Shown: piece by piece, positions 7,001-15,210 of the stretch
Layout: each line of letters begins with the position of its first letter
Numbering within the stretch: the stretch's first letter is position 1
Assembly: GCA_946415705.1 (NCBI GenBank)
Contig: CAMKTN010000012.1
Coordinates: 1 to 56,591, forward strand
Length of the DNA: 56,591 nt
Source of the DNA: an uncultured Prevotellaceae bacterium
GTDB taxonomy: Bacteria; Bacteroidota; Bacteroidia; Bacteroidales; Bacteroidaceae
Reading direction: 5' to 3'
Program-made: the position numbers and the translations under genes
Notes under the pieces: model-generated
Database searches by the model: none
Seen by the model: the letters and a program-made list of their open reading frames with translations, nothing else
Told to the model about the DNA's origin: nothing

Positions 7001-8230
7001 ATGGACAATATGGAAATATTTAAGGACTTATTTGCTAAGATTGAGGCCGTCAGGGATGAGGAACTGACGGCTGGGACGAGGTTCCGATTGATGGGGCTGG
7101 TGGCGGACATCGCGGCTTTTACGCGGTCGCTGCAGACACAAGTGCTGGACGTGGTGTGCCACGAGGCGGTGGTGGATGCCGACGCGGACATCGACTATGC
7201 AGCGCTGGCGGAGCAGGTGATGGGGCATGAGCTGATGGAGCGTGCCGGGGCGGACGAGCAGGTGAATGAGCAGACGCTCTTGGTGAACGAGGCACTGGGG
7301 CTGTTGAGCGATGTGCTGGTACGCATCGAGGAGGAGTTGGAACGGCACCACAAGGATGAGGAGTATGCGCGGCTGTACGAGGCTGAGAAGCGGCGCTATA
7401 TGAATTCGGGCACGGCATACAGGGCACGCAAGACATTCGAGGAGTGGCGCGATGATGCGTGCTATGGGCATCCGCTGCAGGAGAACGTCGAAGACTACCG
7501 GCTGGAGAAGCTGCTAAAGATGTTTGAGAAAGGGGTCCTGGCATCACAAGTGGAGCACATTCAACGTGCGAAGCGCTATCCAAGCGAAGTGGACTTCGAC
7601 CAGTTGGACGACGACCACCCGCTGAAGAAGACGGTACACAAGCACTATGCGGCACTGCGCAAGATGGTGGACTGGCGCGATGGCTGTCTGGTGGTGATTC
7701 CAGCGCGCGTGGGTCATTTTTTCTATATGTGCCGCCACGAGGAGAATGCTAAGGCCAACCGCACGCGCTTCCTGGAATATATGCACAAGGTGGAGCTGGC
7801 GCAGGAGGAGTTGAGGAAGTTGCAACAGGTGCAGGAGGTGGCAAGGAATACAGCAGATGGCGCAGAACAGCTGAACTTTTTCGCGCCATCGAAGCACTTG
7901 AAGGTATTGCTGGCAGACGAATGGTTCTCTGTGCTCACAACCAACGAGGGACGCTACAATCAGGAGTGGACGGATGGTTTGGTGGAGGCGCTGATGCACT
8001 CGGAATGGGGTGAACTGATTGCGCGAGAGTGGACCGTCAAGGAGAAACGGCTGACACTGAAGTGCATGATTGTGGGTGTGCTGAAAGATGCCGGCGTGCT
8101 CAAGGGCAGCTACAATCAGATTGCGAAGTTGCTGGATTTGGACAGCGAGAATCCTGCCACGTTGGCAAAATATCTCGGCATGGGCAAGAAACAGGGGTAT
8201 GCCGAGTGGATCTTGGATTATGCGAAATAG
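7001..8230 (+). CDS. Unknown cytoplasmic protein
   Basis: 409 residues, not recognised. There is no signal peptide or membrane segment. It is rich in charged helices, with Glu/Lys-rich stretches near 95-125 and 250-290 that could form coiled coils. The C-terminal ~80 residues (EWTDGLVEALMHSEWG to the end, with YNQIAKLLDLDSENPATLAKYL) read like a small helix-turn-helix domain. The gene stands between its own -7 box and two strong terminators, so it is probably a single-gene unit in the accessory region. Codon use is GC-rich like the chromosome, which argues against very recent arrival. Confidence 0.75.
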   Translation: MDNMEIFKDLFAKIEAVRDEELTAGTRFRLMGLVADIAAFTRSLQTQVLDVVCHEAVVDADADIDYAALAEQVMGHELMERAGADEQVNEQTLLVNEALGLLSDVLVRIEEELERHHKDEEYARLYEAEKRRYMNSGTAYRARKTFEEWRDDACYGHPLQENVEDYRLEKLLKMFEKGVLASQVEHIQRAKRYPSEVDFDQLDDDHPLKKTVHKHYAALRKMVDWRDGCLVVIPARVGHFFYMCRHEENAKANRTRFLEYMHKVELAQEELRKLQQVQEVARNTADGAEQLNFFAPSKHLKVLLADEWFSVLTTNEGRYNQEWTDGLVEALMHSEWGELIAREWTVKEKRLTLKCMIVGVLKDAGVLKGSYNQIAKLLDLDSENPATLAKYLGMGKKQGYAEWILDYAK

Positions 8231-8273
8231 TAACGAATACTTACAATTTTCCGATTGAGAGTATCCGATTGAG

Positions 8274-8303
8274 AATTCCGATGTAGCCCATCGGAATTTT
8301 TTA
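8274..8303 (+). terminator. Rho-independent terminator of the 7001 gene
   Basis: AATTCCGATG (8274-8283), five-base loop, CATCGGAATT (8289-8298) and a T-run. The CCGATT words around it (8250-8275) reappear in the next terminator. Confidence 0.8.
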
Positions 8304-8350
8304 TATTTTTTTCTTCCCTTTGTTTATGCGGCCTCGCGGGCTGTTTGATG

Positions 8351-8377
8351 AATCCGATTGACGAATCGGATTTTTTT
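8351..8377 (+). terminator. Second terminator-type hairpin
   Basis: AATCCGATT (8351-8359), loop GACG, AATCGGATT (8364-8372) and seven T. It directly precedes the next promoter and may block read-through into the primase module. Confidence 0.75.
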
Positions 8378-8380
8378 GTT

Positions 8381-8412
8381 TTTGTCAATCGGATAATCGG
8401 ATTCTACTTTTG
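8381..8412 (+). promoter_or_regulatory. Promoter of the primase module
   Basis: TTTG (8381-8384), 20 nt, TACTTTTG (8405-8412): a full match to the Bacteroidetes promoter. CAATCGGATAATCGGATT between the boxes is a tandem word that could serve as an operator. Confidence 0.75.
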
Positions 8413-8780
8413 CATCGTCAACGAAACGGAAACGTGGACGATGACAAAGTGCTCTTTGAGGCTACGCCTCGAACATCGGCTGCGCCTCAGCAAAGCCTGA
8501 AAACGAGTTTTCGCTTTGCGTTCGACTTGCACGATCTTTGACATGTTGGGTAAAAGAACCACGCGGTAGGCCGCGTGAATACTTCTTTCACACGAATGAC
8601 CACGCGCTCGGCGCTTGCGACGCTTGACACTTCAAGAATGGGTACATATAATGGTCAAAAATATTAATGGGCATTACATGGAACTAATTCGTGGGCATTA
8701 CATGTGAGAAACAAAAACAAACAATTATTATCGTAAACTTAAAAAAGGTCGCTGAAAAGGCAGCGACGTAAAACAAACTA
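8413..8780 (+). ncRNA. Long structured 5' leader
   Basis: About 370 nt separate the promoter from the first gene and no open frame is convincing. Visible structure: GAGGC/GCCTC hairpin near 8457-8470, CACGCGG/CCGCGTG hairpin near 8560-8577, TGCTCTTTGA near 8451 resembling boxA, a second ATCTTTGACAT near 8535, and a direct repeat GGGCATTACATG at 8669 and 8693. A regulatory leader with antitermination is possible but is inferred only from these motifs. Confidence 0.5.
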
Positions 8781-9056
8781 ATGACAATGAAAATTTCTGG
8801 TAAGATTACACGGGTGATGCCTCTCCAGGAGGGGCAGAGCCAACAGGGCGGACAGTGGCGCAAACTGACCATCGTGGTGATGGAGGATGACCCCAGCATC
8901 ATGTTCCCCAACGAGATGGCACTAGACTTGTTCAATGACAAGATCCCGGCCACACCGCTGAGTGTGGGACAGCACGTGGAGGTGTATTTCGGCGTGCGCA
9001 CTCGCGAATATAACAACAAGGTGTTCAACGACATCAACGTTTTCAAATTCAATTAA
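8781..9056 (+). CDS. DUF3127 small OB-fold-like protein
   Basis: 91 residues. The pattern MTMKISGKITRVMP, GGQWRKLTIVV, FNDKI, VGQHVEVYFGVRTRE and FNDINVFKF matches DUF3127, a family predicted to have a single-strand-binding OB fold. A start six bases later (second ATG) is equally possible. First gene of the module after the long leader; a 390-nt spacer with an inverted repeat follows. A role in handling single-stranded DNA for the downstream primase-helicase is inferred from context. Confidence 0.75.
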   Translation: MTMKISGKITRVMPLQEGQSQQGGQWRKLTIVVMEDDPSIMFPNEMALDLFNDKIPATPLSVGQHVEVYFGVRTREYNNKVFNDINVFKFN

Positions 9057-9446
9057 CTTATTCACTCACTTAACTTTCGGATGTGTTTTTTATTGATCAA
9101 GAATTAGAGAATTAGAGAATTTACTAGCTTTTGCAAAGCAAAAGACATTCTATTTATTCTCATCAATTCATAAGACAGCGTATTGCATATTGAGAAAAAT
9201 TCTCCAATTCTCTAATTCTTGATAGAAATAAATTACTTGACAGACAAGAAGTTGCCTACACCCGAAACTTAAATCACTCACCTGAGTTGAAGCGCAGAGG
9301 AGGTCTTCACGTGATTAAAGCTGGCCAGTGGATTTCCGAAACCTTCTTCTCGCAAATCAACTTTTTCGATAAGCCAAATGACCAACGTCAAACTCGTTTG
9401 AACTTTGGCATGGCGAGAAAAAGTCGATGTAAATCAACTCAAAACA
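9057..9446. repeat. Spacer with a long inverted repeat
   Basis: The left arm at 9095-9121 and right arm at 9198-9224 are reverse complements with 25 of 27 matches (words ATTAGAGA, AATT). The ~75-nt loop holds CTTTTGCAAAGCAAAAG, itself a palindrome. The remainder to 9446 shows no gene. The fold could terminate or attenuate transcription between the DUF3127 gene and the primase genes. Confidence 0.65.
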
Positions 9447-9767
9447 ATGAAAGTTACATTAAACATTTCTGACGCGGACTACCGCGAACTGATTTCAAAA
9501 CCTCGCCGCATGCGCGGCAGCATCGGCCTCATCGACTTGAAGGAGGCTACATTCAACAGACACCACTCGGAGGGCCGTTCGCAAGCACGCGACTACCGCT
9601 TCCACAAGCTGCCCCACGGCCGCGTGAGCATCACCGACAAAACGGTGCGCCTGTCACTGAACATCGAACGTTCAGAGACGAACATCTGTGCCAGCGAGTG
9701 CATAGATGCAGAGAGCCGCACGGCAAGCGACTTCGTGTTTGAACAAATAGAGGAGGACTTCGAATGA
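9447..9767 (+). CDS. Small unknown protein preceding the primase
   Basis: 106 residues from the ATG at 9447 (AT-rich leader CAAAACA before it); the frame is open from 9405. No recognised domain. It begins MKVTLNISDADYREL, is rich in Arg and His up to about residue 70, and ends acidic. Its stop overlaps the start of the primase gene by four bases (ATGA), so the two are translationally coupled and probably work together. Confidence 0.7.
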   Translation: MKVTLNISDADYRELISKPRRMRGSIGLIDLKEATFNRHHSEGRSQARDYRFHKLPHGRVSITDKTVRLSLNIERSETNICASECIDAESRTASDFVFEQIEEDFE

Positions 9768-12199
9768 GCGTACATGTGATTTACTACAAGGATGGGGCGA
9801 AGATGATGCGCCCCGTCCTCTCCAGGCCAGAATATCTGGCACTGAGAAATGGCGGCGATCAGGTGCAGACGGTGGCAGCCATCCGCGAGGGTGATACGTC
9901 GCTGAAGCATAAGCTGGTGCAGATGAACTACTCATGTCTGCCTAACGAAGACGGCTCGCTGAAGGGCTCGAAGACGATGAGCACGACAGTGGGCATGGAT
10001 ATCGACTGGACCCCTTCACTCGCGAACCCTGAAGGGGAAGAGCAGATAGCTGTCAGCAAGGAGGACTGGTTGAAGAAGGTGCCGGAGCTGGTGATGGGGA
10101 AGAAGGAGGAGCTGGGACTGCTGATGCTGGAGTGCTCAGCCACGAAGGGCTACCATCTTGTGTTCAAGCGCCGTCCCGAACTGTCGCAGGAGGAGAACCT
10201 CAAATGGGCCAGCGAGCTCCTGGGCGTGGCTTACGACAAGGGCGCGAAGGACATCACCCGCGTATTCTTCACGACGACGGCGAGTGAGGAGGACCTCATC
10301 TATCTCGATGACGAGATATTCAAGACGGACACAGACCCCTCTAAATCTCCCCGTGAGGGGAGACTTTCTTGTCCTCGAGACTTTTCTGCAGCCCCCTCTG
10401 CGCCAGCCTCTCCCCTCCCTTCACGGGAGGGGTCGGGGGTGGGTCTGCCGGGGTCTTCTGAGGGGTCTTCCTCTTTTCCGACACACTACCACGGCATCCC
10501 CTTCTCCACCATCATTGCTAAATATTGGGAGGTGAACAACCGCGGCTTTGAGCCTACACAGGGCGACCGCGACACGCTGACATATCAGCTGGCCTGCGAC
10601 CTGCGCCACATCTGTGGTCGTAACTTCGATTGGCTCGACCAGGTAATCCCCTGCTATGACGGCTTCCCACTTGAAGAGAAGCGCGCAAAGATTAAGAGCG
10701 CTTTGAGCTCGGAATTCAACGGGTTCCCGGTAAGGCTGAGGAACACCTTGAATGCGCTGCAAACCGAGACACAGGCCCCCCTGTCGTCCCCCGAGGGGGA
10801 CACGATTCCCGATGACAATGATGAAGTGTATAGTAGCCCCCTCGGGGGCTTGAAAGGGGGGCCTCGTTTACCTCAAGGCATCAAGGACTCTATCGACGCC
10901 GTAGGCCCTCAATTGGCGATGCCCGTAGTGACAGCCATCTGTCCCTGCATAGGTGCGCTGGCGACGGGGGTGAAGTTGGATGTTCACGGACAGCAGAAGG
11001 GACTCAACCTCATTGCCTACATCGCAGGCGACTTTGCTTCCGGCAAGGGCAGCATCGACCCCGTCGTGGAGGCGTGGATGAGCGAGGTGAAAGCGCTCGA
11101 CACGATGTACCAACAGCAGGAAGAAGAGTGGCGCGCGAAGAAGCGGGCGGCGAAGAACAAGAAGGAACAGCCCGAGGAGCCCAAGCTGCCTGTGCGCTGC
11201 TTGACGCTCAACAACACCGTCGCCAACCTCGCCGAGAGATTGGCCAACACCGAAGGTAAACACGCCTTCTCGTTCACGCCTGAGGCGGATACGGTGGCGC
11301 AGAAATGGCGCTCCACCATGAGTGACTTCTCCGTGATGCTGCGTCAGAGCTACGACGGCACCAGCTATGAGCGTGAAGCGCGTTCGGCAGAAGCGGTGAA
11401 CGTCCATATCCAACGCCTGCTGTGGAATGTGGTCATGTGCGGCACGCCCGATGCCCTCTACCGCGTCGTATCTAACTATACCGATGGCTTCCAGAGCCGC
11501 ATCGCCGTAGCCCGTACACCTGACAACACCTTCGCTCCGCTGGAGGAAAAGCCCTCGGTGCTGACAGACCGCCAACGTGAGCGCATCCAGCAGGTAGCAC
11601 ATCTGCTACCATTGATGCAGGGCGAGGTGGTGCTGCCGAAGTTGGAAGCACGAGGGCGTGAGTGGCTAGAGCGCATCCGCCTGGAGACGATGAAGAACGA
11701 TGACAAGGTGCGTGCCCGCCAGCGTTTCCGCGTCTGTGTGACGGCGCAGCGCATGACCTGCTGCCTGATGCTCTGCAAAGTGTGTGAGACGCTTATCCAA
11801 AAGCACGGCTTGAACGTCGCTGAGGCGCAGCTGAAGCAGAAAGCCTCGCTCTGGAAGGAGCTCTTAACCAAGGCACAAACGCCCGTCATGTTGGAGGTCT
11901 TCGACACCATCGCCGACGCCCTCTTGGAGAACGCCCTCTACTTCTTCCGCGACCGCATAGAGAACGCTTTCATGAGTCGCGACTATGCCGGCAGCAACGA
12001 GCGCCAGCGCGTAGGCAAGAACGATTCCATCTTCGAACGTCTGGATGTGTTGTTCACTTACGAACAGGCCTTCCAGCAGAGTGTTGCCGTGAAGGGGTCA
12101 CATGTGACCCACAACGCGGTACAGCAGATGCTGAAGAACTGGAGGAAGCAGGGACTCATCGTGAAAGAAGAGAAACAGTTTCGGAAGGTGAAGGTTTAA
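9764..12199 (+). CDS. BT4734-type primase / DUF3987 helicase
   Basis: 811 residues. The N-terminal ~180 residues carry GMDIDW (near 78-83) and KGYHLVF (near 128), as in BT4734/VirE-N primase-like domains. The C-terminal ~430 residues match DUF3987, with the P-loop-like GDFASGKGSI near 421. In phages and islands this pairing acts in replication of the element. Two stretches (about residues 190-235 and 338-366) are proline/glycine-rich translations of inserted GC-rich palindromes, between the two domains. The gene overlaps the preceding small gene by four bases and is followed by a GTCATTA word array. Confidence 0.8.
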   Translation: MSVHVIYYKDGAKMMRPVLSRPEYLALRNGGDQVQTVAAIREGDTSLKHKLVQMNYSCLPNEDGSLKGSKTMSTTVGMDIDWTPSLANPEGEEQIAVSKEDWLKKVPELVMGKKEELGLLMLECSATKGYHLVFKRRPELSQEENLKWASELLGVAYDKGAKDITRVFFTTTASEEDLIYLDDEIFKTDTDPSKSPREGRLSCPRDFSAAPSAPASPLPSREGSGVGLPGSSEGSSSFPTHYHGIPFSTIIAKYWEVNNRGFEPTQGDRDTLTYQLACDLRHICGRNFDWLDQVIPCYDGFPLEEKRAKIKSALSSEFNGFPVRLRNTLNALQTETQAPLSSPEGDTIPDDNDEVYSSPLGGLKGGPRLPQGIKDSIDAVGPQLAMPVVTAICPCIGALATGVKLDVHGQQKGLNLIAYIAGDFASGKGSIDPVVEAWMSEVKALDTMYQQQEEEWRAKKRAAKNKKEQPEEPKLPVRCLTLNNTVANLAERLANTEGKHAFSFTPEADTVAQKWRSTMSDFSVMLRQSYDGTSYEREARSAEAVNVHIQRLLWNVVMCGTPDALYRVVSNYTDGFQSRIAVARTPDNTFAPLEEKPSVLTDRQRERIQQVAHLLPLMQGEVVLPKLEARGREWLERIRLETMKNDDKVRARQRFRVCVTAQRMTCCLMLCKVCETLIQKHGLNVAEAQLKQKASLWKELLTKAQTPVMLEVFDTIADALLENALYFFRDRIENAFMSRDYAGSNERQRVGKNDSIFERLDVLFTYEQAFQQSVAVKGSHVTHNAVQQMLKNWRKQGLIVKEEKQFRKVKV
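10333..10470 (+). repeat. In-frame GC-rich palindromic insertions, primase site 1
   Basis: CTCCCCGTGAGGGGAG near 10350 and the longer family core at 10411-10447 (CCCCTCCCTTCACGGGAGGGG then GGGGGTGGG) are translated as PLPSREGSGVG. The reading frame is kept. Confidence 0.8.
10777..10862 (+). repeat. In-frame GC-rich palindromic insertions, primase site 2
   Basis: GTCCCCCGAGGGGGAC and AGCCCCCTCGGGGGCT are perfect palindromes, enclosed by GGCCCCCC and GGGGGGCC. They encode APLSSPEGD and SSPLGGLKGG. Confidence 0.75.
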
Positions 12200-12206
12200 C
12201 GGTGGT

Positions 12207-12240
12207 CATTAAGTCATTAGTCATTAGTCATTAAGGATTT
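12207..12240. repeat. GTCATTA word array, second location
   Basis: Tandem GTCATTA words followed by AAGGATTT, in the same orientation as 428-450. The two copies bracket an 11.8-kb segment. Confidence 0.7.
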
Positions 12241-12241
12241 T

Positions 12242-12631
12242 ATGATGAACGTTGAAAACACCCAAGCATGCTTCGTGGAGCTCTGGCTACGGCTGGAGCG
12301 CACGAGGCGCCTCCTGTGGACGCAGCACAAGCGCTTTTGTGTGCGCCGCATCCTGAAGACGTGGTTCGGACTGCGCGCCACCGATGACTTCATCTGGGAG
12401 GTGTGTCAGTTAGCTACCCTCGACGAGCTGGAACCCCTCTGCGGCTGGGACGAACTGCCGCCGCCCGCGCTCTGCCCGCGTCAGCACCGCGAACTCCTGC
12501 GCGCCATCGTGGCCGTCCGCCTCGGCATCAGTTTCTACCGTATCGACCTCCGCGCCCTCGACAAAGCCTATAGCGTGGCGTTCCCGAAGAGTACAGCGAT
12601 AAATGTGAGTAAGAAAAGTTCAAAAGTTTAA
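12242..12631 (+). CDS. Unknown small basic protein
   Basis: 129 residues, not recognised. The N-terminal half is Arg/Trp/Leu-rich (LRLERTRRLLWTQHKRF), the rest is helical. A second ATG three bases in is an alternative start. It lies between the primase and the M15 peptidase with short spacers, so it is probably part of the same transcript. The C-terminal codons run into a spacer word (AAAAGTTCAAAAGTTTAAG), so the last residues (KKSSKV) may be accidental. Confidence 0.65.
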   Translation: MMNVENTQACFVELWLRLERTRRLLWTQHKRFCVRRILKTWFGLRATDDFIWEVCQLATLDELEPLCGWDELPPPALCPRQHRELLRAIVAVRLGISFYRIDLRALDKAYSVAFPKSTAINVSKKSSKV

Positions 12632-12643
12632 GAAGTTCAAGAA

Positions 12644-13132
12644 ATGGAAAAAACAAGTATCAGACTCAGCGAGCACTTTACGCTCGCTGAGTTAACCAAA
12701 ACGAATACGAATTTGAAGAACGTGCCTAATGAGGCACAAATAGAGAACCTGAAGCGGGTGTGCCGGTGGTTGGAGCTGTTGAGAAGCCGCTACAATGAAA
12801 GACTCGCCCTAAACCGCCGAAGGCTTCCCCCTCGCCCTTTGGAGAGAGGGCTAGGGGGTGAGGCTCCCATCGTGATTAACAGCGGCTTTCGCTCTGCAGC
12901 AGTGAATAAAGCCGTGGGCGGTGCTGCCACCTCCAACCACCTCACCGGCTGCGCCGCCGACATCCGCGTCAGCGGTATGGAGCAAGCCTTGCGCTACGCC
13001 GTCATCCTGCTCGACATTAGCGATGAAAGCCGTGAGGACTTCGACGAACTCCTCATCGAGCGCAACGCCCGCGGCATGATTTGGATTCACTTTGCAGTAC
13101 GCAAAAGCGGGAATCGGAGGAGGGTTCGTTAG
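12644..13132 (+). CDS. M15A peptidase-like murein hydrolase
   Basis: 162 residues. SNHLTGCAADIRV gives the SxHxxGxAxD zinc motif and WIHFAV the third His ligand of M15A peptidoglycan peptidases. FTLAELTKTNT at the N-terminus is typical of phage-like versions. There is no signal peptide, as in endolysins that rely on a holin or on cell lysis. About residues 62-74 (PPRPLERGLGGEA) are the translation of an inserted GC-rich repeat at 12826-12864 just before the conserved INSGFRS. It ends the primase module; immediately downstream lies the dprA-like stump. Confidence 0.8.
   Translation: MEKTSIRLSEHFTLAELTKTNTNLKNVPNEAQIENLKRVCRWLELLRSRYNERLALNRRRLPPRPLERGLGGEAPIVINSGFRSAAVNKAVGGAATSNHLTGCAADIRVSGMEQALRYAVILLDISDESREDFDELLIERNARGMIWIHFAVRKSGNRRRVR
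12826..12864 (+). repeat. In-frame GC-rich repeat in the M15 gene
   Basis: CCCCCTCGCCCTTTGGAG and AGAGGGCTAGGGGGTGAGG form the family's palindrome and tail, close to the 60-100 copy. It encodes PRPLERGLGG. Confidence 0.75.
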
Positions 13133-13233
13133 CCCTCCCTATCTACAAGATCACGCCCCTCATGCTCGCATTGGAGATGAAGGGCGTGGTCAAGGTGTTG
13201 CCGGGGAACCGGTGTCACCTGTTCGGGAAGTGA
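13126..13233 (+). pseudogene. 3' stump of dprA (C-terminal winged helix)
   Basis: The frame to TGA at 13231-13233 has no start codon of its own and reads LPIYKITPLMLALEMKGVV then KVLPGNRCHLFGK. This matches the end of Bacteroidetes DprA (LxxLExKGxVxxLPGxxY). DprA loads RecA on incoming single-stranded DNA. The match begins at the M15 stop codon, so the accessory region appears to have replaced or been joined to the 5' part. The identification is by eye from a short stretch. Confidence 0.55.
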
Positions 13234-13295
13234 GGGTTGTCAGTTCTGCAATTTCTGGGATTGGGCAGTATATATACACTATACCCATGCTCTAC

Positions 13296-13361
13296 GGCCT
13301 TCACGACTATTCGTAAAGGCCATTGCGACTACTCGTAACGCCCATCGCGACGGGCCGAATA
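13296..13361. repeat. Three 22-bp tandem units
   Basis: Units start at 13296, 13318 and 13340. The first two share GGCC, CGACTA and TCGTAA; the third is more diverged and GC-rich. A similar three-unit array of another sequence lies at 41373-41440. Confidence 0.6.
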
Positions 13362-13373
13362 AGATATAATGTA

Positions 13374-13403
13374 AATCCCTGCACCGGGTGGGGTGCAGGG
13401 ATT
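13374..13403 (-). terminator. Strong hairpin downstream of glyA
   Basis: AATCCCTGCACC (13374-13385) pairs with GGTGCAGGGATT (13392-13403). It is about 70 nt past the glyA stop. On the minus strand only a weak T-rich tail follows, so termination is likely but not certain. The spacer 13234-13471 otherwise holds the 22-bp array and no gene. Confidence 0.5.
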
Positions 13404-13471
13404 GGGGGGGTAATGTGGCGTCGGGATAGACGGGGAATAGACGTCGGTATAGACGGGGGATAGGCGGGGGA

Positions 13472-14752
13472 TTAGTAGGCGAAGAGGGGGTAGGACTTCA
13501 TGATGTCGTTGACCTCGGCGCGGACGGAGGCGATGAGGGTCTCGTTCGTGGGGTCGTTGAGGACGCGCTCGATGAGCTCGGCAATCTTCACCATGAGGTC
13601 TTCCTTGGCGCCACGGGTGGTGATGGCGGGGGTGCCGAGGCGGATGCCGGAGGTCTGGAAGGCGCTGCGGGTGTCGAAGGGTACCATGTTCTTGTTCACG
13701 GTGATGTCGGCGGCTACGAGTGCGTTCTCGGCCACCTTACCGGTGAGGTCGGGGTACTTGCTGCGCAGATCTACGAGCATGGAGTGGTTGTCGGTGCCGC
13801 CGCTGACGATGTCGAAGCCGCGCTTGATGAGCTCGTCGGCCAGCACGGCAGCGTTCTTCTTCACTTGCTTTGCCCACTCCTTGAACTCGGGCTGCAGGGC
13901 CTCGCCGAAGGCCACGGCCTTGGCGGCGATGACATGCTCCAGCGGACCGCCCTGGATGCCAGGGAATACGGCGCTGTTGAGGAGGGCTGACATCTTCTTC
14001 ACCTCGCCCTTGGGTGTCTTCTTGCCCCATGGATTGTCGAAGTCCTTTCCCATGAGGATGATACCGCCACGGGGACCGCGGAGGGTCTTATGGGTGGTGG
14101 AGGTGACGATGTGGGCGTACTTCAGCGGGTTGTCGAGCAGGCCTGCGGCGATGAGGCCGGCGGGGTGTGCCATATCGACCATGAAGAGTGCTCCGACCTT
14201 GTCGGCAATCTCGCGCATGCGCTTGTAGTCCCATTCACGGCTGTAGGCGGAGCCGCCGCCGATAATGAGCTTGGGTTTATGCTCGAGGGCGAGGCGCTCC
14301 ATCTCGTCGTAATCCACGCGGCCGGTCTCCTTGTTCAGGTTGTAGCCGACGGGGCGGTAGATGATACCGCTGGTGTTGACGAGCGAGCCGTGGGAGAGGT
14401 GGCCGCCGTGGTCGAGGTTCAGACCCATGAAGGTGTCGCCGGGATTCAGGCAGGCGAGGAAGACGGCGGCGTTGGCCTGTGCGCCGGAGTGGGGCTGCAC
14501 ATTGGCATACTCGGCACCGAAGAGCTGGCAGAGGCGGTCGATGGCCAGTTGCTCTACCTTATCCACGACCTGGCAGCCGCCATAGTAGCGGTGGCCGGGG
14601 TAGCCTTCGGCATATTTGTTGGTGAGGGGTGAGCCCATGGCCTCCATGACCTGCGGGCTTACGAAGTTCTCGGATGCGATGAGCTCGATGCCGCGTTCCT
14701 GACGCGCGCGCTCCTGTTGGATGAGATCAAAGATGATGTCGTCTCGTTTCAT
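13472..14752 (-). CDS. glyA: Serine hydroxymethyltransferase
   Basis: 426 residues. It interconverts serine plus tetrahydrofolate with glycine plus 5,10-methylene-tetrahydrofolate, using [16 protein letters not shown] holds the PLP lysine, and [17 protein letters not shown] is the N-terminal signature. The ATG at 14752 (MKRDDIIF) is preferred over the upstream ATG at 14806, which lies inside pyrI. It starts 2 nt after the pyrI stop, so pyrB-pyrI-glyA form one operon linking pyrimidine and one-carbon metabolism. Confidence 0.97.
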   Translation of the reverse strand: MKRDDIIFDLIQQERARQERGIELIASENFVSPQVMEAMGSPLTNKYAEGYPGHRYYGGCQVVDKVEQLAIDRLCQLFGAEYANVQPHSGAQANAAVFLACLNPGDTFMGLNLDHGGHLSHGSLVNTSGIIYRPVGYNLNKETGRVDYDEMERLALEHKPKLIIGGGSAYSREWDYKRMREIADKVGALFMVDMAHPAGLIAAGLLDNPLKYAHIVTSTTHKTLRGPRGGIILMGKDFDNPWGKKTPKGEVKKMSALLNSAVFPGIQGGPLEHVIAAKAVAFGEALQPEFKEWAKQVKKNAAVLADELIKRGFDIVSGGTDNHSMLVDLRSKYPDLTGKVAENALVAADITVNKNMVPFDTRSAFQTSGIRLGTPAITTRGAKEDLMVKIAELIERVLNDPTNETLIASVRAEVNDIMKSYPLFAY

Positions 14753-14754
14753 AT

Positions 14755-15210
14755 TTATACTAATTTTACTTGTTTTAGTTCTTGCTCGTGGTTGCAATAG
14801 TGGCAACGGATGGTGCCTTGTCGCTTATCGACCACATGGAAGAGTGTTTGCATTGGTTCGTTGTTGGTGATGCACTTGGGGTTGTCGCAATGGACAATGC
14901 CGCGCAGCTCTGCGGGGAGCGAGACGGGGCGCTTCTCCACGACCTCGTAGTCGCGGATGATGACGAGCGTCACGTCGGGGGCCACCACGGAGAGTTGGTT
15001 GAGTTCCTCGTCGGTGAAGAACTTGTCGGCAATCTTGATGATGCTCTTCGTGCCCATCTTGTGGGACTTCAGGTTGAAGCCGATGGTCACCTTGCTGGTC
15101 ATCTGGTCGAGATGCAGGAGGTTGATGACCTCGAAGAGTCGGTCGCAGGGGATATGGTCGATGACGGTTCCGTGGTCGAGGGCGGAGACAATCAGTTCTT
15201 GGCGTTTCAT
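14755..15210 (-). CDS. pyrI: Aspartate carbamoyltransferase regulatory subunit
   Basis: 151 residues, the usual size. It is the nucleotide-binding regulatory chain of ATCase. The C-terminal zinc site is visible as Cys residues in CDNPKC and RCHYC. The start overlaps the pyrB stop by four bases (ATGA), fitting equimolar synthesis of the two chains, and glyA follows after 2 nt. Confidence 0.97.
   Translation of the reverse strand: MKRQELIVSALDHGTVIDHIPCDRLFEVINLLHLDQMTSKVTIGFNLKSHKMGTKSIIKIADKFFTDEELNQLSVVAPDVTLVIIRDYEVVEKRPVSLPAELRGIVHCDNPKCITNNEPMQTLFHVVDKRQGTIRCHYCNHEQELKQVKLV

Noticed and set aside
1..13240. Complete integrative element with integrase and att sites
   Set aside because: No integrase or recombinase apart from the RAYT is present and no attachment-site duplication could be shown; called only an accessory region.
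13092..13316. 74-codon open frame over the M15 end and dprA stump
   Set aside because: It is in another frame than both the M15 gene and the DprA-like stretch and has no protein-like features.
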